Shown here piece by piece: positions 8,147 to 17,300 of a stretch of 64,000 nucleotides of DNA (the stretch's first letter is position 1; each line of letters opens with the position of its first letter). The stretch lies in the NCBI GenBank assembly GCA_014381825.1, contig JACNKX010000175.1, positions 57,410 to 121,409 of the forward strand, in the 5' to 3' direction. This DNA comes from Planctomycetota bacterium. Its GTDB lineage: Bacteria; Planctomycetota; Planctomycetia; Pirellulales; Pirellulaceae. The notes under the pieces are model-generated. The model searched no databases, was not told where the DNA came from, and saw only the letters and a list, made by a program, of their open reading frames with translations. The position numbers and the translations under genes were made by a program.

Positions 8147-9487
8147 ATGAGATGCAAATTCTTCGTGGCAACAATCGCGGCCTTCGTGGCAGCATACGGA
8201 ATCGCGAGCGCCGTTCGGGCCGAGCCTGCACCAGTTGTTCAAGTTTCTGACGCGACTCTCGATGCAGAGCTGGTCGCACTCGAAGGTGCAATCACACTTT
8301 GCGGCTGCGACAAGGGCGTGTCGAAGGATGGAAAGTCGAAAGGTAGTTGTGACGGCAGCTGTAGCGCTAAAGGTGGCAAGGGAACTGCTGACGCATGTGC
8401 GCCCTGGACGCTGTTTCCAGAGTTGCCTTCAGGAATTACGGTCAGTGGTTGGCTCGAAATTGGTGGCGCGGCGGGAGCTGATCGAAGTCCTAGCCGCAAC
8501 CTGCGTCCCGTCACGTTCGGCGACCGACAAGACGTCACCGTCAATCAGCTCTACACCGTCATCGAACGATCGCTCGACACCTCGTGTGGTTGGGACATCG
8601 GTGGCAGAGTCGACATATTGTTCGGCACCGACGCTCGGTTTACTGAAGTGCCCGGTCTTGAACTCGAACGTGATGGCTCGGCAAGCAAATGGAACAGCCA
8701 TACGCACTATCGCATCTCGACACCTCAAGCCTATGCCGAAATCGGGAACGGTAACTGGTCTGCCAAGATTGGACATTGGTATACGTCGATCGGCTACGAA
8801 GTCGTCACCGCGCCGGACAACTTCTTCTACTCGCACGCCTACACGATGGCCTACGGCGAACCGTTCACTCACACGGGTGTGCTGGTCAATTATGACCTGA
8901 ACGACCGCGTTTCGGCTCATGGGGCCATTCACAGCGGTTGGGACTCCTTCGATGGCAGTCGCGAACGAGCTGGCTTCCTCGGCGGAGTGAATTGGACCAG
9001 CGAGGACGAACGAACAGGATTGGCACTAGCATTCACCACGGGCGACCAAGTGAACAACGCGAATGCGTACTCCAATCGCAGCATGTACAGCATCGTCATA
9101 ACGCGACAACTGAGTGACGACTTGACGTACGTGTTCCAGCATGACAATGCTTGGCAGAATGATGATCAAGGGCCGGGAGCGGACTCCGAATGGTACGGCA
9201 TTAACCAGTATTTGCTCTACACGCTGAACGACTGCTGGTCGATGGGCGCTCGGTTGGAGTGGTTCCGCGACGATGATGGAGTTCGCGTGCCGAACTGGGC
9301 TGGCAACACCGGGTTATCCGGCAGCTACTGGGAAGCAACTTTCGGCATGAATTGGATGCCTGGCACGAACCTGACCCTCCGCCCGGAACTCCGCTGGGAC
9401 TGGTTTGACGGTGCCGGGAATCCGTATGACGACGGTCAAAGCAACGACCAATTCACGGCTTCGTTTGATGCGATCTTGTTGTTCTAA
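8147..9487 (+). CDS. BBP2-type outer-membrane beta-barrel (porin)
   Basis: 446-aa outer-membrane protein. ATG 8147 follows AAGGAG by nine bases; residues 1-25 form a signal peptide ending AVRAEP. Residues 105-446 alternate aromatic and polar residues in beta strands with motifs typical of the planctomycete putative beta-barrel porin-2 (BBP2/OmpL-like) family: PQAYAEI, KIGHWYTSIGYEVV, FFYSHAYTMAYGEPFTHTG, and a C-terminal strand ending AILLF. Expected role is passive diffusion across the outer membrane. Between the signal peptide and barrel (residues 50-86) is a Cys-, Gly- and Lys-rich stretch with Cys52, 54, 68, 72 and 84, unusual in a porin. A strong stem-loop follows the stop, so the gene is probably monocistronic. 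Confidence 0.85.
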   Translation: MRCKFFVATIAAFVAAYGIASAVRAEPAPVVQVSDATLDAELVALEGAITLCGCDKGVSKDGKSKGSCDGSCSAKGGKGTADACAPWTLFPELPSGITVSGWLEIGGAAGADRSPSRNLRPVTFGDRQDVTVNQLYTVIERSLDTSCGWDIGGRVDILFGTDARFTEVPGLELERDGSASKWNSHTHYRISTPQAYAEIGNGNWSAKIGHWYTSIGYEVVTAPDNFFYSHAYTMAYGEPFTHTGVLVNYDLNDRVSAHGAIHSGWDSFDGSRERAGFLGGVNWTSEDERTGLALAFTTGDQVNNANAYSNRSMYSIVITRQLSDDLTYVFQHDNAWQNDDQGPGADSEWYGINQYLLYTLNDCWSMGARLEWFRDDDGVRVPNWAGNTGLSGSYWEATFGMNWMPGTNLTLRPELRWDWFDGAGNPYDDGQSNDQFTASFDAILLF

Positions 9488-9546
9488 GTCGAGCGAACGC
9501 ACTTTCTTTCCGATCACTCGATGTTAATGAAGGACGCGACTCAGGG

Positions 9547-9585
9547 CGCCGCGTGAGTCTTTGTTACTCGCGCGGCGTTGTCTTC
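9547..9585 (+). terminator. Intrinsic terminator after the BBP2 porin gene
   Basis: Inverted repeat CGCCGCGTGAGT (9547-9558) and ACTCGCGCGGCG (9566-9577) with a 7-base loop; one pair is G-U in the RNA. A T-rich stretch (TTGTCTTC) follows. It lies 60 bases after the porin stop. Confidence 0.75.
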
Positions 9586-9645
9586 GATACGGACGAGCAA
9601 TCCGCGACGAACGGACTGTCGCTCTAACCCGATTAACGCCACCTC

Positions 9646-10263
9646 ATGCAGATACTCCGGACATGCCTCCTATGCGTACTCTTCACGCTGATCGGCCAGT
9701 GCCCGCCATGCACGGCCGACACGGTGTCGCGGGTCGATCTGCGCAGTGGATTGCCCGAGCCGATCGACTATTTCGTGGTGATCTGTGCCCGGGAATCCGA
9801 ACCGTGGGGGACGGGCCATACCTTCGTCGTCTGGCTGCAACAAGATAAGCGAACTGGACTCGTTCACTCACAAGGATTTGGGTTCTATCCGGAGATCGAA
9901 AAGGTCGTCGTAAGACTGTTCACGGGGGACGGGGCTGTTCGGAACGAAGCCACAAAGTCCGCGTCTATTAAACCGTGGTTGCTCACTCACCGCTTGATCG
10001 TTCAAGTCGACAGAGACACATTCAGGGCGGGCCTGGGCGTCAAAGATCGATGGCTTGAATCAGGCGTCGATTATCATTTGCTTAATCGAAACTGCACTCA
10101 CTTTGCGCACGATGTCATGAAGGCGATCGAACTCGGCGCCCCGGAACCAGAATTCGGCGAACGTCCTGCGACTTACCTCAGCCGACTCATGGCGCTCAAT
10201 CTGGGGCGCAGCCGACCGGAGTTCCAGCGGTTGCCCGCTACGTTCGTCAACGGCCAACCTTAG
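9646..10263 (+). CDS. Secreted papain-like (NlpC/P60 or LRAT-type) hypothetical protein
   Basis: 205-aa protein with a Cys-containing signal peptide (residues 1-24, ending PCTADT). The core has a His58 in GTGHTFVVW and a Cys150 in YHLLNRNCTHFAHDV. A His before a Cys on an NC-[TN]-HF helix is the signature of circularly permuted papain-like folds (NlpC/P60-permuted, LRAT, PPPDE). Such enzymes hydrolyse amide or thioester bonds, often in peptidoglycan or lipids. The next gene encodes a second permuted papain-like protein, which supports a shared periplasmic role. Exact family membership is uncertain, and substrate is unknown. Confidence 0.7.
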   Translation: MQILRTCLLCVLFTLIGQCPPCTADTVSRVDLRSGLPEPIDYFVVICARESEPWGTGHTFVVWLQQDKRTGLVHSQGFGFYPEIEKVVVRLFTGDGAVRNEATKSASIKPWLLTHRLIVQVDRDTFRAGLGVKDRWLESGVDYHLLNRNCTHFAHDVMKAIELGAPEPEFGERPATYLSRLMALNLGRSRPEFQRLPATFVNGQP

Positions 10264-10372
10264 ACGACCGGACGAAAGCGACTCCCGAACGTTCGCCTTG
10301 CAATAGACGAGGCCAACGGCTATTCACCAAAAGAGCAATATGTGATTCTTTCCTGAGCTGCTCTAAATCAAG

Positions 10373-11269
10373 ATGAAACCATCAATCGCTAGCACACGTC
10401 GAAGACTACTGGTGCATATCGTCGCGTCATATGTTCTCATTGCCACCGGGTGTGTCAGCGTTCCTAAAGACCTTCGGCAGGCGCACACAACGCCGACGTT
10501 CAACGACCCATTGGCCGTGGTCAATGAAATTGCTCCAGAAGAGCCGACACAGCTCGCCAGTTTTGCAGATGAGACTTTGCGGTCGATCGATGATTCGTTG
10601 CTGCGCCTCTTTCACGGAGAGCGAGTTGCCGCGTGGGACTCTTGGGCGACGGCCAACTTGCGAGATGGCGATATTGTCTTTCTTCAATCAACGAGTAACT
10701 GGGTGTGGGGCATCATCGAACTTTCTCAAGTCACGCAAGATGTAACCGCCAGTCCTTTCACTCACGTCGCTCTCGCGGCGATTGAGGATGGAGATGTCGT
10801 TCTATACGACATTGACATACCCGGTCCAGGAAGAACTCCTTTCGGTGCGATGATCGCCAACTCACAGACCGCCGCTGTCGCTGTGAAGCGATTGCGACAT
10901 CAGTTTCAGCCCTATGTGCCGAAGGCGATTGAGTATTGTCGGGAAGTCCATCGCAGCGGACTGCCGTTTGACAGGCAGTTAAAGCTCGACAACGATCGGC
11001 TCTATTGCGCGGAATTGATCGAAGTAGCTTTCCGCTCCAGCGGGCTTGAGCTGTCGCAACCAACACGTTGGAACGAGTTGCCAGGACTCGATCAACATCC
11101 CATCGCCGTGAATACGATCGCTTGGGCGAACGATACTCTGCCCGACGAGTTTGTCGTCGTTCCTGGCAACGACCAAATTGGCATCTGGGCGAGTCCGGGG
11201 CTAGATCTCGTGTTGCCAATCACTGACGCAGAGAATCCGCCGGCGGCTGATATGTCACGCGAGCCGTAA
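10373..11269 (+). CDS. YiiX/YebB-like papain-fold lipoprotein
   Basis: 298-aa predicted lipoprotein: residues 1-26 are a basic-hydrophobic signal ending in the lipobox-like IATGC, with Cys27 as lipidation site. Residues 90-235 match the permuted NlpC/P60-type YiiX/YebB family: DGDIVFLQ, His131 in FTHVALA, and Cys212 with Glu214 in LYCAELIEVAF. These enzymes have an amidase or endopeptidase fold and are thought to act on cell-wall peptides or lipids. The gene follows another papain-like secreted protein by 109 bases in the same direction. Its last 15 bases overlap the end of the convergent sufS gene. No strong Shine-Dalgarno sequence precedes the ATG. Confidence 0.85.
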   Translation: MKPSIASTRRRLLVHIVASYVLIATGCVSVPKDLRQAHTTPTFNDPLAVVNEIAPEEPTQLASFADETLRSIDDSLLRLFHGERVAAWDSWATANLRDGDIVFLQSTSNWVWGIIELSQVTQDVTASPFTHVALAAIEDGDVVLYDIDIPGPGRTPFGAMIANSQTAAVAVKRLRHQFQPYVPKAIEYCREVHRSGLPFDRQLKLDNDRLYCAELIEVAFRSSGLELSQPTRWNELPGLDQHPIAVNTIAWANDTLPDEFVVVPGNDQIGIWASPGLDLVLPITDAENPPAADMSREP

Positions 11270-12508
11270 TCGCCCTAGTGCGAATTGCAATGCGTCGAAC
11301 AATGCGTCGACGTCGGCAAGCGAACTGTAGACGCCAAAACTCGCTCGAACGGTGGCGCTTACACCGAGCAAGTCGTGAAGCGGCATCGTGCAGTGGTGAC
11401 CGTGACGCACGAAGACCCCACGTCGATCAAGTAACTGAGCAAGATCTTCGGGATGGGCGCCGTCAATCGTGAAGCTGACGATCGCGCCTTTGTGTTCCAG
11501 GTGAGGGCCGTAAATGCGCATATCCGGGAGTTCGTTCAGTCTTTGGTGAGCATACTCCGCCAACCTCCGATCGTGTTCGTGCATCGCCTCGAAACCGATG
11601 TTGGAAACGTAATCGATCGCAGCGCCAAGTGCGATCGCTTGCGCGATTTGCCCCGTGCCCGCCTCGAACTTCGCAGGTGGAGCCGCCCACGTCGAATGAT
11701 CGCGGTACACTCGATCGATCATGTGTCCGCCGAACAGGAGCGGATCAGTCGCGTCGAGTAACTCATGCTTGCCGTACAAGACTCCCACACCACTGGGACC
11801 GTAAAGCTTGTGCGCCGAAAACGCGAGAAAATCGATATCGTCCTCGACAACATCAGTCGTCATGTGTGGCACGCTTTGAGCCCCATCAACGACGATGATC
11901 GCACCGACTGCGTGTGCGCGTGCGGCAAGTTCTTTGACGGGGTTGATCGTGCCTAAGACGTTCGACATTCCCGTCACGGCCAGCAGCTTCGTCTTCGTTG
12001 TCAGAACTTCATCCAAACGACTCAAGTCCAATCGCCCATCATCCGTCAATGGAATGAAGCGGCAGACTGCGCCGGTTTGTTCAGCAGCTTGTTGCCACGG
12101 CACAAAGTTCGCGTGATGCTCCATTTCATTCAACAGGATCTCGTCACCGGGCTGCAAGTGGCGTCGCCCCCAACCGAACGCAACGACGTTCAGCGACATC
12201 GTCGAACCCGACGTGAAGATCACCTCGTCAGTCTGTTTCGCGCCGACTAACTGTCGAACTTTCTCACGTGTTCCTTCCAGTTGTTCGTCAACTAGCGCAC
12301 CAAATCGATAAACGCCGCGATAAGCATTCGCGTAGTAGTTCTCGTAGACTTCGGCTTCTTTGTCGATCACACACTGCGGTTTCTGTGCGGACGAACCGCT
12401 ATCGAGATACGTGACCGACAAGCCCTTGGGGAGCAGCTTTTGCAGAATCGGAAAGTCGCGACGAACGGCTTCGACGTCGAACGGGCTTTGCAGATGCGAA
12501 TCGGACAT
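11255..12508 (-). CDS. sufS: Cysteine desulfurase SufS
   Basis: PLP-dependent enzyme that takes sulfur from cysteine for Fe-S cluster assembly. All 417 residues follow the group II (SufS/CsdA) pattern: YLDSGSSAQKP near the N-terminus, EMEHHANFVPW (His131/132), DGAQSVPH, the PLP Schiff-base Lys234 in FSAHKLYGPSG, and catalytic Cys373 in VRHGHHCTMPLH within the short group II lobe. Directly upstream on the same strand is sufE, its sulfur acceptor, which fixes the role. No sufBCD genes are nearby. The 3' end overlaps the convergent YiiX-like gene by 15 bases. Confidence 0.97.
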   Translation of the reverse strand: MSDSHLQSPFDVEAVRRDFPILQKLLPKGLSVTYLDSGSSAQKPQCVIDKEAEVYENYYANAYRGVYRFGALVDEQLEGTREKVRQLVGAKQTDEVIFTSGSTMSLNVVAFGWGRRHLQPGDEILLNEMEHHANFVPWQQAAEQTGAVCRFIPLTDDGRLDLSRLDEVLTTKTKLLAVTGMSNVLGTINPVKELAARAHAVGAIIVVDGAQSVPHMTTDVVEDDIDFLAFSAHKLYGPSGVGVLYGKHELLDATDPLLFGGHMIDRVYRDHSTWAAPPAKFEAGTGQIAQAIALGAAIDYVSNIGFEAMHEHDRRLAEYAHQRLNELPDMRIYGPHLEHKGAIVSFTIDGAHPEDLAQLLDRRGVFVRHGHHCTMPLHDLLGVSATVRASFGVYSSLADVDALFDALQFALGRLRLA

Positions 12509-12585
12509 GAAATCTCGGTTCCGTTCAAACGGGTGAAAAATCCGCAGCTTGGAGCGTACCGACGGTTAAGCGCCGGTGTTAGGTG

Positions 12586-13020
12586 CTAGGACGAGTTCGT
12601 CGCCGCTTCCACCGCCAGCTGTCGAACACGATCGACCATGCTGTACAAACCATTTCGTCGCTGTGGACTCAGATGACGCTCAAGCCCCAGACGCGCGAAG
12701 ACTTCCTGAGGTTCGATCATGAGGATGCGTTCGGGCGTTTGATGCGAGAACAGCGCTGTCAAAACTGCGATCAATCCGTTTACTATGATCGCGTCGCTGT
12801 TGGCAATGAATTCGAGCGTCGGTGGCTCCGTCGGTTTCATTTCAGCAACCAGCCAAACGTTGCTTTGACAGCCATGAACCATATTGGGATCGATCTTTGC
12901 CTCGTCAGGAAGCTGTGGCAGATTGAATCCCAAATCGATTAAATAGTCGCAACGCTCGTCCCAATCGCCGAGATCTTCGAACTCCTCATACAACTCGTCA
13001 ATCGTCAGATCATCTGCCAC
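12586..13020 (-). CDS. sufE: Sulfur acceptor protein SufE
   Basis: 144-aa protein that accepts persulfide sulfur from SufS and passes it to the scaffold. The conserved acceptor is Cys51 in VHGCQSNVW. The N-terminal DELYEEFEDLGDWDERCDYLIDLG helix region and the C-terminal HLSPQRRNGLYSM segment (NG-RRNG-type end) match the SufE fold and length. It is the first gene of a sufE-sufS pair, 77 bases apart on the minus strand. The product is cytoplasmic. Confidence 0.95.
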   Translation of the reverse strand: MADDLTIDELYEEFEDLGDWDERCDYLIDLGFNLPQLPDEAKIDPNMVHGCQSNVWLVAEMKPTEPPTLEFIANSDAIIVNGLIAVLTALFSHQTPERILMIEPQEVFARLGLERHLSPQRRNGLYSMVDRVRQLAVEAATNSS

Positions 13021-13312
13021 GGCTGTGCTTTCGGTGAGGAGCGCTTATCATTCGATCAACTGCATTCTAGGCAGCGGCGGCGGTCTCTCCAAGTCGTCAA
13101 AGACACTCGTTCGATGGACGACAAACGCAGGTTTCCTCTAGGTTTTGATTCGAGGCGCTTATGCTCTACCAAAAGTTTATTCGGATTTATCCGTAGACGA
13201 TCGAGTCGTTTTCTCGTTTCCACTCAACAGAACAAAATCACATGCGATCGAGAGATCCGCGATTGGCTCGCTCACCACAAGAAACAATTCATTCAGGCAA
13301 AGGACTCATAGT

Positions 13313-14506
13313 ATGAGCAAAGGATTTAGAACTTGGTTCGCTGTAACAGCGTTCGCCGGAATCACGATAGCGATGCTCGGTGCTGGCACAGCAATCGCGC
13401 AACCACCCGGACGTGGCCCCGGCGGTCCTGACGCGTCTGGGCGTGGTGGCCCCGAGCGTGGTAGGCCTGGACGAAGCGGACCTCCGAATCCTGCTGAGTT
13501 ATTCTCGCGGATGGACAAGAACAATGATGGCAAGCTGACGAAGGACGAAGTGCCAGATGCGATCTGGAGCCGACTGTCACATGCCGACGCAAATGACGAC
13601 GGAGCCGTGAGCAAGGACGAAGCTGTTAAAGCCCTGTCCTGGCGTCGTCCTGGTGGAGAGCGTCCAAGTGGTGACCGTCCAAGTGGTGACCGTCCCGACG
13701 GCCCTCCAAGCGACCGCTCGCGCAATAGTGACTCTGGTGGCCGAGGACCGCGTCCGCCGATGAGTCGGGAGCGAGGCGAGTCGGCAGGTCCCGAGCGGGG
13801 GCGTCCTGAACCAATGAGATCAGAGCGCTCTCGTCCTGAATCGCGTCCTGAATCTTCTCGTTCCGGCAACGAATCGGATCGCCAACAAAGTGGTCGACCG
13901 GACGGCGCTGACCGTGGTCGCCCGTCGTTCGGACCCGATGCCTTCTTTAATCGCTTGGACAAGAATGGGAACGGCTCGATAAGTCGCGGCGAGTTCAGGG
14001 CCGTTGCCGAGATGCACCGCAGCCGCGGACCATCACAAGGACCGCACGCATCCGGAGCTCGTCGTCCAAGCGGTCCCCCGTGGGCTCATCGTGGTCCCGA
14101 CATGCGAGGCGGCGGCCCTCCGTGGGCTCGCGGTAATCAAGGCAACTCGCATGGGCCGCAACGCTTCCAAGGCGGCCCTCCTTGGGCACGCTCGAATCAC
14201 GGTTCCCGTGGTAACAGCAAGCCTGCTGGTCCGCCGTGGGCGAAGGCAAATCACGGCTCACGCCAAGGAGGATCACACCGTGGACCACAACCTCCTCATG
14301 CCGGATCGCGCGGACCCAATTCGCGCAGTCACGACTCGAACGGACCGCGACCGCAACAGCGCGGAAATCGTCACGGCGATGCCAGCTCGCTCCAATCGGA
14401 CACTGAGCTAACAACCGAGGAACAACCATCCGCATCACCAAGTGATTCGATCGCAGCTCCCTCACCGGTCGCGAAGGTCTCCAAGGCCGCGACGTTGCCG
14501 CTGTAA
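13313..14506 (+). CDS. Secreted Arg/Gly/Pro-rich EF-hand protein
   Basis: 397-aa exported protein. ATG 13313 follows AAAGGA by eight bases and opens a signal peptide (residues 1-29, ending GTAIAQ). Three calcium-binding EF-hand loops are readable: residues 68-79 (DKNNDGKLTKDE), 92-103 (DANDDGAVSKDE) and 216-227 (DKNGNGSISRGE). The rest is low complexity and very rich in Arg, Gly, Pro and Ser, with imperfect GDRPSGDRP repeats and four GPPWA modules between residues 260 and 315. Single EF-hand proteins of this type are common in planctomycetes and are thought to be extracellular or envelope calcium binders. Partner and role are unknown. A strong stem-loop follows. Confidence 0.8.
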   Translation: MSKGFRTWFAVTAFAGITIAMLGAGTAIAQPPGRGPGGPDASGRGGPERGRPGRSGPPNPAELFSRMDKNNDGKLTKDEVPDAIWSRLSHADANDDGAVSKDEAVKALSWRRPGGERPSGDRPSGDRPDGPPSDRSRNSDSGGRGPRPPMSRERGESAGPERGRPEPMRSERSRPESRPESSRSGNESDRQQSGRPDGADRGRPSFGPDAFFNRLDKNGNGSISRGEFRAVAEMHRSRGPSQGPHASGARRPSGPPWAHRGPDMRGGGPPWARGNQGNSHGPQRFQGGPPWARSNHGSRGNSKPAGPPWAKANHGSRQGGSHRGPQPPHAGSRGPNSRSHDSNGPRPQQRGNRHGDASSLQSDTELTTEEQPSASPSDSIAAPSPVAKVSKAATLPL

Positions 14507-14533
14507 GCAAAGGAATTTCGTCTGCATCGGTCC

Positions 14534-14584
14534 ACCGGTCGTTGGACAAGGCTAAACACCTTGTTCAACGACCGGTTCGTTTCT
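14534..14584. terminator. Bidirectional stem-loop terminator
   Basis: Arms 14534-14551 (ACCGGTCGTTGGACAAGG) and 14559-14576 (CCTTGTTCAACGACCGGT) pair over 18 bases with one G-U pair; the loop is 7 bases. The right flank is T-rich (TCGTTTCTT). It sits between the ends of two convergent genes, so it can serve both. Confidence 0.8.
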
Positions 14585-14619
14585 TGGCTGGCTTTGACTC
14601 GCTCGGTGTCGGTACTCGA

Positions 14620-16476
14620 CTACTCTGGTACCTTCGAAAGTGTCTCTAGCATGCGAGTTTCGCGGCGTTGTAGCCAATCCCCTTGAACTTTGACAACCGC
14701 TCGATAGATCCAAAGCACTAACGCCGCTTCGATAATTGAGAATACTAAGTAAATCGGGAGTCCGCGGACGGTGTTTGTCTGTGTAAGCGCTGTTTCGGCA
14801 CCAAGCACGACGATTGCGGGAAGGAGTGCAAGCGGCGCAAACAGCATAAAGAACATTTGAATTAGCATGGGCCAAAGGCTGGGCTGAGCGGGCTTGAGGG
14901 AACCGCTCGCGATCGCCATCGGTGCCAGAATTGATGCGGAGTTACCCGCGAGACAAAACAGTAGGTATGAAGGTACGAGCTGTACGAGGGTCGCTAGTAA
15001 GTGAGTGACCGGCATCGCAAAGACACACTGGAGCGCGATGATCAACACAATCGCGATGCTCGCAGCGATCGGAGCGACCGATAGGTTCTTGCCAATGAGC
15101 AACTCATGCCGCCGAACCGGCATCAAGACAAAGGCTCGAAACCCACCTCGGTCCATGCCGAAGATATTGATCGTCAGTTGGGCAAGCCCAAATAGCATGA
15201 CGCCAATTATAGAAATCGCGATGAACGAGGAAGCCCAATCAACGGCACGATCACGCAACTCGCGACCAGGTCCAAATAGAAGCATCCCGCCAAAGATTGA
15301 AACCAAAATGATTGGAGTCATCAACGCCATCTTCGATTCCGGAGCGCGCAAGAGCGATCGAAAACTGGCTAAGGATACGGCAGTGATGTGCTCCGATAAA
15401 AATGGAAGGTTCCCATCGACGCCATTGGTCAACTTACGAGCTGACTGCAACTTCGACTTGTTGACTACTTTCTTCGGCGCGGGACGCGTTCCTGTGTAAA
15501 ATCGCAACGTCGTCACATACGACCGCCACAGGCTCAGCGATCCTACGCCAAACATCACGATCGACGCGAGTACTGCTGGCAACGCGGTGCCCGTCGCAGC
15601 CGCACGGACGCCGTAAGGAAACCAACCGAACGGCACGACTTTGTTCCCGAGCAACACGTAGTCGACTAGGTCGTTGTAGAATTGAGCCTTCCCGTCCTGG
15701 CGACCTTGCTTCTGCTGCTCGTTCAGCACTTTCATTCGACGAGAGTTTTCTTCGGGAGTAATCTCGCCAGCGACCATCAGCCTTGTCAGTTCCTCGGTCC
15801 CTGTTCGATATGCTTGAGACTGCTCCGTATCTCGTCGGCTACGGCTGCCCATGAATGCCATATTGAGAATCTGCGGTGCTTGGACCAAGGCGATGAAGCA
15901 CAGTGTTATCGCAACGATGATCGACTTGCGCCGTCGCTTATTCTCCATCAACGTTGCGAGCCACCCACGCAGTTGGTACGTGAGAGCGGTCACAAAGAAC
16001 ATAAACGATGCCAGCAGCGGCAAGATCACAAGCATTGGAAACCCGTAAGCGACGACGCAAGCGATCGCAAGTCCGGTCATCCCGGGAAGAAAAACAAGGA
16101 CTGGAAAACTTAGCAGTGAAGTTGCGTAGTTCAAGAAGAACGCGCTCGCCAATGACAGGGGCAAGTGCAAGAGCCTGTCGAGCGATAATAACTCGGAGCG
16201 TTGAAGTTCAGTCACCAGCCCGATCGTCCAAACGAACAGGAACAGGAGAACAACCACATCCCACGTGAGCATCAGGACATCGGGCCCGGGCTTCTGGGTG
16301 ATCAACACCACGCTTCCGCCAATCAACGCGGCGAAGAACAGGACGAACGACGCAATCAAGGCTCCCACGGCAATTACCATCGTAATAACCGCGTTTAGCT
16401 TGCCGAGTCGCCGCCACTGATTGGAACTCATCCGCCAGCGGAGCCAAAGAATGGCTTTCAGATGCTCCAGATTCAC
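14620..16476 (-). CDS. ABC-2-type exporter permease
   Basis: 618-aa integral membrane protein with about ten to twelve hydrophobic segments in two blocks. These include segments near residues 30-80, 95-200, 285-310, 385-455 and 465-570, with a soluble loop around residues 205-270. Its start overlaps the stop of the upstream ATPase gene by four bases (ATGA), so the two are translationally coupled and form one exporter. This kind of permease with an ABC_tran ATPase resembles antibiotic, heme or bacitracin-type exporters; the substrate cannot be inferred. Length is about twice that of a single ABC-2 permease, suggesting an internally duplicated protein that functions as both halves. Confidence 0.88.
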   Translation of the reverse strand: MNLEHLKAILWLRWRMSSNQWRRLGKLNAVITMVIAVGALIASFVLFFAALIGGSVVLITQKPGPDVLMLTWDVVVLLFLFVWTIGLVTELQRSELLSLDRLLHLPLSLASAFFLNYATSLLSFPVLVFLPGMTGLAIACVVAYGFPMLVILPLLASFMFFVTALTYQLRGWLATLMENKRRRKSIIVAITLCFIALVQAPQILNMAFMGSRSRRDTEQSQAYRTGTEELTRLMVAGEITPEENSRRMKVLNEQQKQGRQDGKAQFYNDLVDYVLLGNKVVPFGWFPYGVRAAATGTALPAVLASIVMFGVGSLSLWRSYVTTLRFYTGTRPAPKKVVNKSKLQSARKLTNGVDGNLPFLSEHITAVSLASFRSLLRAPESKMALMTPIILVSIFGGMLLFGPGRELRDRAVDWASSFIAISIIGVMLFGLAQLTINIFGMDRGGFRAFVLMPVRRHELLIGKNLSVAPIAASIAIVLIIALQCVFAMPVTHLLATLVQLVPSYLLFCLAGNSASILAPMAIASGSLKPAQPSLWPMLIQMFFMLFAPLALLPAIVVLGAETALTQTNTVRGLPIYLVFSIIEAALVLWIYRAVVKVQGDWLQRRETRMLETLSKVPE

Positions 16477-17300
16477 GAGACGGATTCTCCTGTCTCGCGA
16501 TCAGTGTCCGATGCCTCGACCTTCGGCACCACGGCTGGCGTCCCTTCAAGCCAACTTAAGTTCGGCTGTTCCTCGTCCGTCGTTCCCACTTTTTCAAGGA
16601 ATCGCTGTTCGAGCGAACTGCCTTGCCGAAGATCGTCCAAAGATGTTTGTTCAACAAGTTCGCCGTTGGCGATAATGCCGACGTGTGTACAGATCCGCTC
16701 GACGATCTCTAAGACATGCGACGTGACAAATACCGTCGATCCGCGGGCTACGAAGTTCGCCAGCAAGTCACGGATGACGCGCGAGGTAACAGCATCAACG
16801 CCTTCAAACGGCTCATCCAAAAACAGCAGATCAGGGTTCGGCAACAGCGCCGCAGCCAGCGCCAGCTTCTTCTTCATGCCGTGTGAATACTCCAGCGTGA
16901 GCTTCTTTTCGACGTCTTCCAATCTCAACAGCGAGAGCAGTTCTTCGGAGCGTTCTCGGATCGTGTCGCGCGGCATCAGGTACATTCGCCCGACGAACGT
17001 CAGGTACTCGCGAGCCGTCAAATTATCGAACAGCGCCAAGTCTTCCGGAACGACACCGATCTGCTTCTTGATCTCAATTGCTTCCTTTGGATTCCAGGGA
17101 TTCAAGCCAAGGATCGAAATCTCACCCGAGGTTGGAGCCAATATCCCCGTCAGCATCTTGATCGTCGTCGACTTGCCCGCGCCATTGGGTCCCAAAAAAC
17201 CATAGAGCGTCCCTCGTGCCACCTGAAGATCGACATCATCGACGGCACAAAACTGATCGAACAATCGGGTTAGCGACTTTGTTTCGATGGCAAGGCTCAT
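16473..17300 (-). CDS. ABC transporter ATP-binding protein
   Basis: 275-aa nucleotide-binding subunit. The Walker A motif is GPNGAGKST with Lys43. The signature is a variant (YSHGMKKK, residues 138-145) in place of LSGGQ, as is usual in ABC-2 exporters, and Walker B is LLFLDEPF with Asp162-Glu163. The start is the ATG at 17300, which gives the standard N-terminus MSLAIETKSLTRLF; an upstream open stretch to 17405 has no family match and there is no strong Shine-Dalgarno sequence at either. It overlaps the permease gene by four bases. Confidence 0.93.
   Translation of the reverse strand: MSLAIETKSLTRLFDQFCAVDDVDLQVARGTLYGFLGPNGAGKSTTIKMLTGILAPTSGEISILGLNPWNPKEAIEIKKQIGVVPEDLALFDNLTAREYLTFVGRMYLMPRDTIRERSEELLSLLRLEDVEKKLTLEYSHGMKKKLALAAALLPNPDLLFLDEPFEGVDAVTSRVIRDLLANFVARGSTVFVTSHVLEIVERICTHVGIIANGELVEQTSLDDLRQGSSLEQRFLEKVGTTDEEQPNLSWLEGTPAVVPKVEASDTDRETGESVS

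Noticed and set aside
13306..13962. Long minus-strand frame opposite the EF-hand gene
   Set aside because: It is a shadow of the Arg/Gly/Pro-rich plus-strand gene, which has a signal peptide, a Shine-Dalgarno sequence and EF-hand motifs.
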